Source of the DNA: Leptospira levettii
GTDB lineage: Bacteria; Spirochaetota; Leptospiria; Leptospirales; Leptospiraceae
Direction of reading: 5' to 3'
NCBI RefSeq assembly: GCF_002812085.1
Contig: NZ_NPDM01000005.1
Coordinates: 124,001 to 188,000, forward strand
Length of the DNA: 64,000 nucleotides
Shown here: in pieces, positions 26,604 to 34,354 of the stretch
Layout of the letters: each line of letters begins with the position of its first letter
How positions within the stretch are numbered: the first letter of the stretch is position 1
Translations under genes and position numbers: made by a program
Notes under the pieces: generated by a model
The model's database searches: none
Seen by the model: the letters and a program-made list of their open reading frames with translations, nothing else
Told to the model about the DNA's origin: nothing

Positions 26604-26999
26604 TTATTGTTTTTCTGTTTTGATCTCTATTTTTTGATAATTGTTCTGTTTTAAAATGTCTGTGACCTTCACAAATGTTCCAAATTCTATGTGTTGGTCT
26701 ACTTCTAAACTGACAGTTTTGTTTGGATCAGAATTGATCTCTAAGGTTTGTAAAAATGTATTCATATCCATTTTACTATCATTCTTATACAGTTCACCAT
26801 TAGATTTAATTTGGATTTTGAAAGCATAGGTTTCATTTCCAATACTTTCTGTTTTTGATTTAGGTAAATCCAACGATAGGGAAGAAGTTGGTTCTGAAAA
26901 TCGAACAGCTAACATTAAAAAGATTAATAGGATAAACAAAACATCAATCAAACTACTTATATCAATACTTGATTCTTGTTTCGGTTTTCTGAGTTTCAT
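26604..26999 (-). CDS. exbD: ExbD/TolR-type energy-transducing protein
   Basis: A 131-residue protein with a short cytoplasmic N-terminus and one membrane helix starting ISSLIDVLFILLIFLMLAV, which carries the proton-path Asp of ExbD/TolR (SSLIDVLFI). A periplasmic domain of about 85 residues follows. With ExbB it forms the proton-driven motor for TonB or Tol systems. Its ATG overlaps the end of the exbB gene (26996-26999). No TonB or receptor gene lies close by, so TonB- versus Tol-type use is undecided. Confidence 0.88.
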   Translation of the reverse strand: MKLRKPKQESSIDISSLIDVLFILLIFLMLAVRFSEPTSSLSLDLPKSKTESIGNETYAFKIQIKSNGELYKNDSKMDMNTFLQTLEINSDPNKTVSLEVDQHIEFGTFVKVTDILKQNNYQKIEIKTEKQ

Positions 27000-27460
27000 T
27001 TTGTTTTGGTATGGTCTTTTGCAATCAGTTCCGATACATATAGAATTTTATTCTCAATGATTCGATGGAAAAATAATGAAGGAATGGCGACTAGTAACCC
27101 TGCTATTGTCGTATTCAATGCATCTTTGATTCCACCTGCCAATACTTCCAAACTTACTTTTTTTTGGGCTTCCATTTCACCAAAAGCAGTGTTGATCCCA
27201 ATCACTGTTCCAAGCAAACCAAGTAACATGGCTAAGGAAGCAATGGTTGGAAACCAATGGCTTGTTCGTTCTAAGGGAGAAAAAAACAAATCTAACTCAT
27301 CGGCGGATGGTTCTTTCGGAAAACAGTCCATTCTTGTTTCCTTTTTTTCCAATTTTCGAAATCCAAGGAACAATCGTAAAAAAGAAGCCAAAGAAATCAT
27401 CGAAAAAGCCAAAAGAAGAATAAAAATCAAAATTGCGGGAATTGAAAATGTCCAATTCAT
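26996..27460 (-). CDS. exbB: MotA/TolQ/ExbB proton channel protein
   Basis: A 154-residue three-helix membrane protein. Helix 1 is FSIPAILIFILLLAFSMIS. The cytoplasmic part carries PSADELDLFF.. and ERTSHWFPTIASLAMLLGLLGTVIGI, with the family signature P-x-LGLLGTVxG, and the last helix has LNTTIAGLLVAIPSLFFHR. It is the motor stator partner of ExbD. ATG 27460 (MNWTF) is preferred to a TTG at 27490. The divergent ubiE ATG lies at 27477, so the two 5' ends are only 16 bp apart. Confidence 0.87.
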   Translation of the reverse strand: MNWTFSIPAILIFILLLAFSMISLASFLRLFLGFRKLEKKETRMDCFPKEPSADELDLFFSPLERTSHWFPTIASLAMLLGLLGTVIGINTAFGEMEAQKKVSLEVLAGGIKDALNTTIAGLLVAIPSLFFHRIIENKILYVSELIAKDHTKTK

Positions 27461-27476
27461 GGATGTATCGACCTCT

Positions 27477-28208
27477 ATGAACCAATACAAACTGCCTTCC
27501 CAAGAAAAGAAACCCGAATATGTAAGAAAGAACTTTGATGGAATCGCGAGAGCTTACGACAGATTCAATGATTGGAATAGTTTTTTCCTACACCGAATCT
27601 GGAAGGATTGGGTTGTCAAGGAAGCAAAAAAAGAGGTCCCTCACGCAACATCGGCACTGGATCTATGTTGTGGCACAGGTGATATCACTTATCGGTTATC
27701 CTTGGATTCCCATCTTAAAACGGTGGTAGGACTCGATTTTTCAGAACAGATGTTATCCTATGCCTTCCCGAAAGTAGAAGGAAAAACACAAGTCAAACTC
27801 ATTGTAGGAGATGCCATGGACCTCAAACAATTTCCAGAAGGCAGTTTTGATATTGTAACAATGGGTTTTGGACTTAGAAACGTTTCCGATTTAAAAAAAT
27901 GCCTTTTTGAGATCAAACGTGTGTTAAAGAAAGATGGAGTGTATGTCAATTTGGATGTTGGTCGTGTGAGACCCAAATTCCTGAAATTCTTTGCCGATTT
28001 TTACTTTTTCAAAATTGTACCATTATTTGGGTATTTGTTGTATGGGAAACAAAACGAAATGTTTGATTACCTCCCTCATTCTTCCAAAGTTTACCCCGAC
28101 CAAGAATCACTTTCTCTCATCCTAAAAGAAGTTGGGTTTAGCGATGTCCGTTTCCAGAATTTTGTTTTTGGAAATGCAGTTGCCCATATCGCTAAAAAAG
28201 GGAAATGA
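27477..28208 (+). CDS. ubiE: Demethylmenaquinone methyltransferase UbiE/MenG
   Basis: A 243-residue class I SAM methyltransferase. It opens with the family segment KPEYVRKNFDGIARAYDRFND. Motif I is SALDLCCGTGDITYRL, then VVGLDFSEQML and VGDAMDLKQFP, and the UbiE signature GFGLRNVSDLKKCLFEIKRVLKKDG follows, with LFGYLLYG and YLPHSSKVYPDQE later. It adds the methyl group in the last step of menaquinone synthesis (ubiquinone synthesis in other bacteria). ATG 27477 matches the family start; the frame is open upstream into the exbB region. The promoter must lie within or overlap exbB. Confidence 0.92.
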   Translation: MNQYKLPSQEKKPEYVRKNFDGIARAYDRFNDWNSFFLHRIWKDWVVKEAKKEVPHATSALDLCCGTGDITYRLSLDSHLKTVVGLDFSEQMLSYAFPKVEGKTQVKLIVGDAMDLKQFPEGSFDIVTMGFGLRNVSDLKKCLFEIKRVLKKDGVYVNLDVGRVRPKFLKFFADFYFFKIVPLFGYLLYGKQNEMFDYLPHSSKVYPDQESLSLILKEVGFSDVRFQNFVFGNAVAHIAKKGK

Positions 28209-28323
28209 TGTTTTTTTAAGCAATTATGTCTGATCAGTTTCAAAAATTGTCCTTTTTTTTGATCCTTGTTCGTACTTCTACCCAGAAATCCCATGGATTT
28301 CCCTAAATTTTTTTGCAAAAGCG

Positions 28324-28352
28324 TTGATTATTTTCAATATTTGTCGTTTAAT
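28324..28352 (+). promoter_or_regulatory. Sigma-70-like promoter for the LruC-domain lipoprotein gene
   Basis: A -35 box TTGATT (28324-28329) and a -10 box TTTAAT (28347-28352) are separated by exactly 17 bp. A strong ribosome site, AGGTAGGAA, follows at 28362-28370, 7 bp before ATG 28377. The match is good but was found by eye only. Confidence 0.5.
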
Positions 28353-28376
28353 CCCCTATACAGGTAGGAAAAAAAT

Positions 28377-30140
28377 ATGAATCGATGGATCATTCTTTTG
28401 GTGCTTCCACTCTTTCTTCTGGATTGCTCCAATAAGAAAAAAGGAATGTTATTACTCCCCTTTTTAGGGCTCGGCGACGGAACCACACAGGCCACAACGG
28501 CTTCTGCAAATGATGGTGATGGAACTTTTACTGTGGTAGGATTGGAAACAACAGATCCAAGCCAAGTCACAACTCCTGATGCCAATACGAACACTGGTGA
28601 ACCAAGTAATTCCGAGACTCCTTCCGTAGTCACTCCAACACCAACTCCAGCGGCGCCAACACCCGCTCCCACAACCGTTAATAATGAAACAACAACGACT
28701 GTGGTGGACCAAACCAATGGTGGAAATTTTAATTTTGAAACAAACATCACAGTACCTGTCACAGTTGTGATTGTGAATGAGGCAGGTCCAGTGACCAACG
28801 CTCCTGTCACTGTGACGGAATCCATCACAACAGGGGAACCAAATGTTGTAGGAGTTGGAACTACCGACGGAAATGGTTCAGTCACCATTCCAATCAGTGT
28901 TCCTCCTACAGTGGTATCTGTTGATATCAGTGTTGTCGGTGTGAACCCAACAACTGGTGAAGTTGTAGAAATCGTGGGATCAGCTCCAGTACAACAACCA
29001 GCAACTGGTTCCAATTCTGAGGGAACTGTTGTTGTAGCACCTGTGATCAATGTAGATACAACAAATTTCCAACCTGTGAATGGTTGTGTGCAAGCAGTTG
29101 ACTCTGATTGTGATGGGATTGCCAACAATTTTGACGAATTCCCAGATGATCCAAGTTTAGCAACCATTGCAAGATCTGGACGTTATACAATTGCATTTGA
29201 GGACATGTTCCCTTCTGCAGGTGATGCGGACTTAAATGACCACTCAACTGTTTTCAGTACTGAGATGGACAAAACACCAACTAACAAAGTCAAAATCATT
29301 CGCGGAACTTATACACATGTTGCAAAAGGTGCAGGTTACAATCATGAATTGAGACTTTCACTTGATGTTCCAACAAATGCAACGGTTCAAATCAGTTACC
29401 TAGATGGAAGTGGAAACCCATGGAATGGTTGTGCTTCTGCTCCGAAGTACACTGCTAATACTGCAGGTGATTGTACTGGTGGAACATTAACTCCAGCACA
29501 ACTCAAACGTGGTGTATTACTCCTCCCAAGTTCTGATAAAACATTATTTGGAAAGAAAAATGCTCCTGCTGCTGGATCAACTTTTACCATCAATGACTTT
29601 GTAAGAGGAGTCACTGCTCAAGTTACCATTACCTTCGAAGAACCAGTGGATTTGAATGCAACTAAGAACTTAGTTGGGGGACACCTAAACTACTTCCTTG
29701 CGATCAACCAAAAAACTGACGGTGTTTTCAGACAAATTTTCCGTCCAGGTTACTTCAAAGATGCAAAAGGAAAAGATTCCTTCCTCGATAAAAATGGTTT
29801 CCCTTGGGCCATCATCGTTCCAGGTGTCTTCAACCACCCAACAGAAGGTGCTGACATTCGCAAACCATCTACTTCTGGTTACATCTTCTTTAACTCTTGG
29901 ATGAATTCCAATGGTGTTGCTCACAAAGATTGGTACTTACATATCGACCAAATCCCTGCACCAAACCGTCCATCCTATGTAGTAAGAGTGAGTGATTTTT
30001 ATACAGACAACGGATTTACTGCTTACCTCATCAAAGCGGTACGTAAGAATGCGTTTGAAGTATCAGCAAGTCTCATCGTCGTAGGAGCTGCGTTAGGTTT
30101 TCTCATGAAACGTAAAATGGGAAATCCAAAAGCCGCTTAA
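28377..30140 (+). CDS. lruC: LruC-domain lipoprotein
   Basis: A 587-residue protein. The signal peptide ends PLFLLDC (lipid Cys17). A long Thr/Pro/Ser/Val-rich low-complexity region (about 40-230) has PTPTPAAPTPAPTT and repeated VTVT patterns. A calcium-type segment VDSDCDGIANNFDEFPDD follows, then the LruC domain starting TIAFEDMFPSAGDADLNDHST. The C-terminus has a hydrophobic helix (SASLIVVGAALGFLM) and a basic end, KRKMGNPKAA. LruC is known in Leptospira as an immunogenic lipoprotein linked to uveitis. The last helix suggests a second membrane anchor or a sorting tail. The domain call is firm; orthology to lruC itself is probable. Confidence 0.8.
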   Translation: MNRWIILLVLPLFLLDCSNKKKGMLLLPFLGLGDGTTQATTASANDGDGTFTVVGLETTDPSQVTTPDANTNTGEPSNSETPSVVTPTPTPAAPTPAPTTVNNETTTTVVDQTNGGNFNFETNITVPVTVVIVNEAGPVTNAPVTVTESITTGEPNVVGVGTTDGNGSVTIPISVPPTVVSVDISVVGVNPTTGEVVEIVGSAPVQQPATGSNSEGTVVVAPVINVDTTNFQPVNGCVQAVDSDCDGIANNFDEFPDDPSLATIARSGRYTIAFEDMFPSAGDADLNDHSTVFSTEMDKTPTNKVKIIRGTYTHVAKGAGYNHELRLSLDVPTNATVQISYLDGSGNPWNGCASAPKYTANTAGDCTGGTLTPAQLKRGVLLLPSSDKTLFGKKNAPAAGSTFTINDFVRGVTAQVTITFEEPVDLNATKNLVGGHLNYFLAINQKTDGVFRQIFRPGYFKDAKGKDSFLDKNGFPWAIIVPGVFNHPTEGADIRKPSTSGYIFFNSWMNSNGVAHKDWYLHIDQIPAPNRPSYVVRVSDFYTDNGFTAYLIKAVRKNAFEVSASLIVVGAALGFLMKRKMGNPKAA

Positions 30141-30163
30141 AAACAATTCTACCTAAACAAAAG

Positions 30164-30204
30164 AAATCCTTCCTCCGAAACCACGGGGGGAGGATTTTTG
30201 TTTT
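30164..30204 (+). terminator. Terminator hairpin whose right arm carries the next gene's ribosome site
   Basis: The left arm is AAATCCTTCCTCC (30164-30176) and the right arm is GGGGGGAGGATTT (30185-30197), followed by TTGTTTT. This is a strong intrinsic terminator for the lipoprotein gene. The right arm contains GGAGGA, the only ribosome-binding sequence before ATG 30205, so the same hairpin would hide the start site of the AMP-ligase gene whenever read-through RNA folds. Confidence 0.72.
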
Positions 30205-31620
30205 ATGGCCTCTCTTTTACGGTTCGCTGACAAAGATTACTTTTTATCTGGCAATTTTTTCAAAGACCTAGATTCCCACCATCCGATCCTTGTGGATCCT
30301 CTTTGGAAAGGAACGAAATTAGAAACTCAATTCCAACAATTCCCCCTTCCCGTCTTAGAGACACCAAACCACCGTTCGTTTAGCTTAGTGACATCCGGAT
30401 CCACTGGAGTCCCAAAAATAGTATGGAAAGAGTGGGATGAAATCCAATCAGAACTTGAAGTTTGGGCAAACGAAAGAGACATCCAAAGTTTATTAAATGG
30501 GATCAAGGAAATCCAAGTCCAAGTCCCCTTTTGCCATCTCTACGGACTCCTTTGGGGATTTTTACTTCCAAAACAATTGGGTTTACCCATTGTATTTGGG
30601 GATAGATTCACAACTTCGCAATCAACTCTCTGCATTACATCTGCCCCCCAGTTACAATTAGCATTATCACAAGGGCACCAACTTCCTAAACGAGCCATCG
30701 TATCTGGGATGAAATTTCCAGTACCTCTTGCTCGGGAACTGAGAGAAAAATCAGAGATTTCGATCCTTGAGATCTATGGGTCCACTGAAACAGGTGGAAT
30801 GGGTTACCGTGACCCACTCAGGCAAAACAGATTCCAATTTTTGCCAAATGTAGAATTTCAATTCCAAAGCTCAGAGGAAAACGAGGAACTTTTCGTAAAA
30901 AGTCCATTTGTTTCAAAACAATATTATTCCTTACAATCCAGTGAATGGGTATTATCTTCTTTACCACCTAATTCATATTATGCAACAGGGGATTTAGGAG
31001 AATATTCAGAACTTGGTTTTTATCTTTTAGGAAGGAAAGATCGGATTATCAAACACAAAGGGAAACGAGTGTCATTGGACCGAATTGAATCAGAGATTCT
31101 TGGTTTAGGACTCGAAGGTCAATTTTTTTGTGTGCCAGTGAATCATGAAACAGGTGATACAATTGGATTATTTACGAACTCTTCATTACCCATCGATACC
31201 ATCTACAAGACATTACGGAGTGAACTCCCAAGTAGTCATGTGCCAAGGGTGATTGTGAAACAAAAAGAAATTCCAAAATTACCAAACGGGAAAACTGACT
31301 ATTCCAAAATCACAAGTTTGTGTTTTGAAGAATTCCTTAGGCTCCAATCACTAAAAGAAAAAGGAAAAAACATTCAAACCATCAATTCGGAAACAACAAT
31401 CCCTGAAATACTCAAATCAATATTGGGATCAGTTCCAAAACCAGACCAACACTTCATTTATGACTGTGGGATGGATTCCATCCTCTTCAGCGAACTCGTT
31501 TTAAAATTGGAAAAAAAAATTGGCCATCCGATCCCAGAAGAAGATAAACAAACTGGTTATTTCTTCAGTTTGTCTGGGTTAGAAGAATATGTCAGGGAAA
31601 AACTGTATTTATTAGAATGA
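30205..31620 (+). CDS. Compact AMP-forming acid ligase fused to an acyl-carrier domain
   Basis: A 471-residue ANL-superfamily protein. Motifs: TSGSTGVPK (63-71), YGSTETGG (191-198), TGDL (261-264), GRKDRIIKHKGKRVS (276-290), and the catalytic Lys363 in LPNGKTD. Residues 395-471 are a carrier domain with the phosphopantetheine Ser425 (YDCGMDS). The first subdomain is about 100 residues shorter than in standard acyl-CoA synthetases; it recalls aryl-acid ligases of aryl-polyene clusters. It would activate a carboxylic acid as an adenylate and may load it on its own carrier arm. It converges on the PYP gene (59 bp between stops). Chromophore activation is a hypothesis; a role in lipid or polyketide chemistry is the alternative. 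Confidence 0.8.
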   Translation: MASLLRFADKDYFLSGNFFKDLDSHHPILVDPLWKGTKLETQFQQFPLPVLETPNHRSFSLVTSGSTGVPKIVWKEWDEIQSELEVWANERDIQSLLNGIKEIQVQVPFCHLYGLLWGFLLPKQLGLPIVFGDRFTTSQSTLCITSAPQLQLALSQGHQLPKRAIVSGMKFPVPLARELREKSEISILEIYGSTETGGMGYRDPLRQNRFQFLPNVEFQFQSSEENEELFVKSPFVSKQYYSLQSSEWVLSSLPPNSYYATGDLGEYSELGFYLLGRKDRIIKHKGKRVSLDRIESEILGLGLEGQFFCVPVNHETGDTIGLFTNSSLPIDTIYKTLRSELPSSHVPRVIVKQKEIPKLPNGKTDYSKITSLCFEEFLRLQSLKEKGKNIQTINSETTIPEILKSILGSVPKPDQHFIYDCGMDSILFSELVLKLEKKIGHPIPEEDKQTGYFFSLSGLEEYVREKLYLLE

Positions 31621-31660
31621 AAACAAATGGGGAAAGAATTGTCCCTCCCCGATCGTTACC

Positions 31661-31680
31661 AATAAGATTGGATTCTTATT
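31661..31680. terminator. Hairpin at the PYP stop codon
   Basis: AATAAGA (31661-31667) and TCTTATT (31674-31680) form a perfect 7-bp stem with a 6-base loop between the converging ligase and PYP genes. It lies just past, and touches, the PYP stop codon. It lacks a clear T run, so it may only stabilise 3' ends. A second weak stem, GGGGA/TCCCC, lies at about 31629-31650. Confidence 0.4.
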
Positions 31681-32051
31681 TATCTTAGTTTTACAAAAAT
31701 CCAATTTGAGTTTGTAGCGTTGTCATGATACAGATGGATCACCACATTGGTAGGTTTCATTTTGTAAGTAAATACATAATTAAAAGCGATGTCCAAATCA
31801 CCCGAAATCATACCTTCCTTGAATCTACCGTAAAAAATACGGTTATTGGTACAAATGGCAACTTCAGTGAAAAAGTTTTTACCTACTGCTGTTTGAATGG
31901 GAACGTTGGCAAGTTGGGATTCATATTGATTGTAGAGTAAAATTTTACCTGATTCATCTACCTTCACAATTCCAAATGGGTATGCATCTGCTTCCGATTG
32001 GCTAAGGGTTCCGAGTTTACCTAAAATACTTGGGTCTATAAATTTGCTCAT
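31680..32051 (-). CDS. pyp: Photoactive yellow protein (PYP) homologue
   Basis: A 123-residue PAS protein colinear with Halorhodospira PYP (125 residues). Strong segments are DESGKILLYN, VGKNFFTEVAICT, FYGRFKEGMISGDLD and the end NWIFVKL. Residues corresponding to PYP Tyr42, Glu46 and Cys69 are present as Tyr40, Glu44 and Cys67, so the p-coumaryl thioester site and its hydrogen-bond partners are intact. PYP Thr50 and Arg52 are replaced by Ala48 and Val50, while Phe96, Tyr98 and Met100 are kept (94, 96, 98). PYPs are soluble blue-light receptors with a bleaching photocycle. It is the second gene of an operon with a coiled-coil protein, with GGAAC before its ATG. Confidence 0.9.
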   Translation of the reverse strand: MSKFIDPSILGKLGTLSQSEADAYPFGIVKVDESGKILLYNQYESQLANVPIQTAVGKNFFTEVAICTNNRIFYGRFKEGMISGDLDIAFNYVFTYKMKPTNVVIHLYHDNATNSNWIFVKLR

Positions 32052-32077
32052 TAATTTCGTTCCTGTCCGAATGTGTT

Positions 32078-32482
32078 TTATGTTTCGTATTCTGAATACA
32101 TCGAATTGAGTTGTTCTTCCATTCCTCGGATGAGTGCAATCACCTCAGAAATAGAATGGGTTTTTGTTTCCTTTAACAACATTTCCTTTTCCGCATATAA
32201 ATCAGAGATCTGTTCTTCAATGGAATCAGACTCTATAGAATTTGACGGATTCCCTGTCGCATTCGTCACAGAATTTTCCTTTTCTGCATATAAGTCTTCC
32301 ACTTGCATCACCAAATCTTTTGTGACTTCGATGAGGCTTGTCACGTCCTCAGCCCCTCTGACTTGACTACGGACCAATTCATTGATCCAATAAATGACGG
32401 AATTTTGTGATTTCGCTTTCTCCAAACGCAAACGTTCCGAAAGCGGGTAGTGTTCTTCAATTTCCCTTTTAGTGAATATCAT
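32078..32482 (-). CDS. Coiled-coil protein with DLYAEKE repeats, PYP operon partner
   Basis: A 134-residue acidic, helical protein not recognised as a known family. Residues 1-45 hold a possible helix-turn-helix-like start (TKREIEEHYPLSERLRLEKA). From 50 on it is coiled coil with a repeated motif: DLYAEKE at 63-69 and 94-100, and a weaker NSMYSEYE at 126-133. The repeat is also visible in DNA near 32186-32204 and 32277-32295. It has no membrane helix. The stop is 26 bp before the PYP ATG, so both are probably on one transcript. A role as a PYP-binding effector or scaffold is inferred from position only. Confidence 0.65.
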   Translation of the reverse strand: MIFTKREIEEHYPLSERLRLEKAKSQNSVIYWINELVRSQVRGAEDVTSLIEVTKDLVMQVEDLYAEKENSVTNATGNPSNSIESDSIEEQISDLYAEKEMLLKETKTHSISEVIALIRGMEEQLNSMYSEYET

Positions 32483-32557
32483 AGTCTAACCATTAGATGT
32501 ATTTTTTGGGTAAATTGCGCCAAAAAAAATGAATCCAACAAAAAATTAGGGAAACCA

Positions 32558-33793
32558 ATGCCACAACAGAATATCTTCAGTGAAAAAGAGAGACTCTACT
32601 CTCGTTTGGTTTGGAATGATTCTATCAGTTTAGCTCTTTTTCTCCTCCTTGCAGGTATGTTTGGGTATCAATCCATTTACGGACTACTCCCAATACCAAG
32701 CCTATTTTTTGGTGGTTTGTTAGTTTTTGTTACATTCGTATTTTCTATTTTTCGAATGATCCAAAATAAAAATATTCTAAAGAAAGATTTGGTCTCAAAT
32801 CATTTAGCGACTGATCCTGTTCTTTTGCTTTCCGGATATGGAATTGATATCCATGAATATTCCGAGTCTTTAACTGACACATGTTCTGATTTACAAAAAA
32901 GACTGGATGCCATAGGAAATCATATCATTGAATTAAACGCTAAAATCCAAACGACAGGAAGTGATATTGATCGAGTGTATCAGATAGTTTCCCAACTTGC
33001 CTCAGAAGAAGTAAAACTCATGGACGCAGTGGGTAAAACATCCGAAGAAATCAATATCATGTTTGATATTGTGAATGTTGTCATCGCTGAGATCCAAAGC
33101 AGAAATGAAACAATGGAAAATTTAGTAAACTTAAGTACGGATGGAAGAAAAAAAGTAAATGATACTAATTTTACAATCCAAAAGATCAGTGAGTCTTCTG
33201 GGAATATTCTAAAACTTATCGACTTCATCAATGGAGTTTCCAAACAAACGAACTTACTTGCTATCAATGCGGCCATTGAAGCAACTCACTCTGGTTCCGA
33301 AGGGAAAGGATTTACAGTCATCGCCGATGAAATTAAAAATTTATCCACAATGACGGCAAACAATGCAAAACAGATTTCGAAAATCTTAAACGAAAATGTG
33401 AATGATTACAAAAAGGCAGAAAAATTAGGGATAGAGTCGGGAGATGCCTTTCAATTCATCGCTTCGGAAATTCATGTTGTTCATGGAACAATCGCGGAAG
33501 TTGTACAATCCATCCAAGAATTAAAGTCAAGGGGTGGTGCTATCCTTTCCAAAGCAAAAACTCTAGATGATGTTGCAGAACGTGTGCGAGATACTTCTGG
33601 TGAAGTTTATGGTGAGATTGTTACGATCAACTCCAATCTAGACGAAATCCAATCCTTATCCAATACAATCCAAAATGAATGTGAAGAGATACGTTCTGCG
33701 CAACAAGTGATCCTAAAAACAACTGAAATTTTAAAATCACAAGTCAAAGACATCCATTCTGTCACAGATAAGATGATGATGGGAACTACTTGA
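32558..33793 (+). CDS. Membrane MCP-like signal transducer, no periplasmic sensor
   Basis: A 411-residue protein with two close membrane helices (about 22-42 and 48-67) joined by a few residues, so it has no external ligand domain. The rest is a long helical hairpin of the chemoreceptor type, with a tip reading QTNLLAINAAIEATHSGSEGKGF where most receptors have EAARAGE(Q)GRGF. The highly conserved tip Arg is replaced by His. It may signal to CheA/CheW or to another partner. ATG 32558 follows AGGGAA; the open frame upstream is not signal-like. It diverges from the PYP operon with 75 bp between starts. Confidence 0.78.
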   Translation: MPQQNIFSEKERLYSRLVWNDSISLALFLLLAGMFGYQSIYGLLPIPSLFFGGLLVFVTFVFSIFRMIQNKNILKKDLVSNHLATDPVLLLSGYGIDIHEYSESLTDTCSDLQKRLDAIGNHIIELNAKIQTTGSDIDRVYQIVSQLASEEVKLMDAVGKTSEEINIMFDIVNVVIAEIQSRNETMENLVNLSTDGRKKVNDTNFTIQKISESSGNILKLIDFINGVSKQTNLLAINAAIEATHSGSEGKGFTVIADEIKNLSTMTANNAKQISKILNENVNDYKKAEKLGIESGDAFQFIASEIHVVHGTIAEVVQSIQELKSRGGAILSKAKTLDDVAERVRDTSGEVYGEIVTINSNLDEIQSLSNTIQNECEEIRSAQQVILKTTEILKSQVKDIHSVTDKMMMGTT

Positions 33794-33835
33794 AAATAGA
33801 TAGACCGATTGTTCTAAATTTTGAATACTGGGTGA

Positions 33836-34330
33836 ATGAGAAATAGAGAGATATTACTCGAATACAAAGTTCATCCCCTTTGGAAATTTTTAGAAGAAAC
33901 CTATGGTTTTGAACAGGCATTCCGAATGTTCAAACCGTATGAAGGGGCAAACATTCTACCAAAACTCATTGATCGAAACACTATGGTTGTTTCCATGCCA
34001 CTCATCCTCTCCAATACAAATTATGTAGGAACCCATTTTGGTGGTTCCTTATATTCTATGTGTGATCCTTTTTTTATGTTCTTACTGATGATGAATTTAG
34101 GAAAAGACTATATGGTATGGGACAAAGGAGCCAAAATCGATTTTGTCAAACCAGGTGAAGGCACTGTTACTGCAACGTTTCACTTACCCGACTCTGAATT
34201 TGCAGAAATCAAAAATCTCTTACAAAAGGAGAAAAAAACAATCCGAACCTATGAGGCTCTCGTTGTGGGTGAAGATGGAAAAACTGTGGCTAAAATTACC
34301 AAGGATTTGTACATCCGCAGGCTCACCTAA
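33836..34330 (+). CDS. DUF4442 hotdog-fold protein (thioesterase-like)
   Basis: A 164-residue protein with the hotdog pattern: an N-terminal helix, VVSMPLILSNTNYVGTHFGGSLYSMCDPFFMFLLM (the central helix region with a conserved Asn/His/Gly), and strands KIDFVKPGEGTVTATFHL and EALVVGEDGKTVAKIT. DUF4442 proteins are related to acyl-CoA thioesterases and mostly uncharacterised. It follows the transducer gene by 42 bp on the same strand and may be co-transcribed. Being next to an ACP-linked ligase and PYP, it might act on an aryl or acyl thioester, which is speculation. Confidence 0.75.
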   Translation: MRNREILLEYKVHPLWKFLEETYGFEQAFRMFKPYEGANILPKLIDRNTMVVSMPLILSNTNYVGTHFGGSLYSMCDPFFMFLLMMNLGKDYMVWDKGAKIDFVKPGEGTVTATFHLPDSEFAEIKNLLQKEKKTIRTYEALVVGEDGKTVAKITKDLYIRRLT

Positions 34331-34354
34331 GCACAGTGAATGAATTTTCTTACA

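Noticed and set aside
28334..29167. Long open frame on the minus strand opposite the LruC gene
   Set aside because: It is low-complexity Thr/Val/Gly-rich reverse sequence of the repetitive coding region, with no ribosome site or family pattern.
31680..32051. Ordinary PAS domain instead of PYP
   Set aside because: Rejected as the best reading because the chromophore Cys, Tyr and Glu and full-length similarity to PYP are all present.
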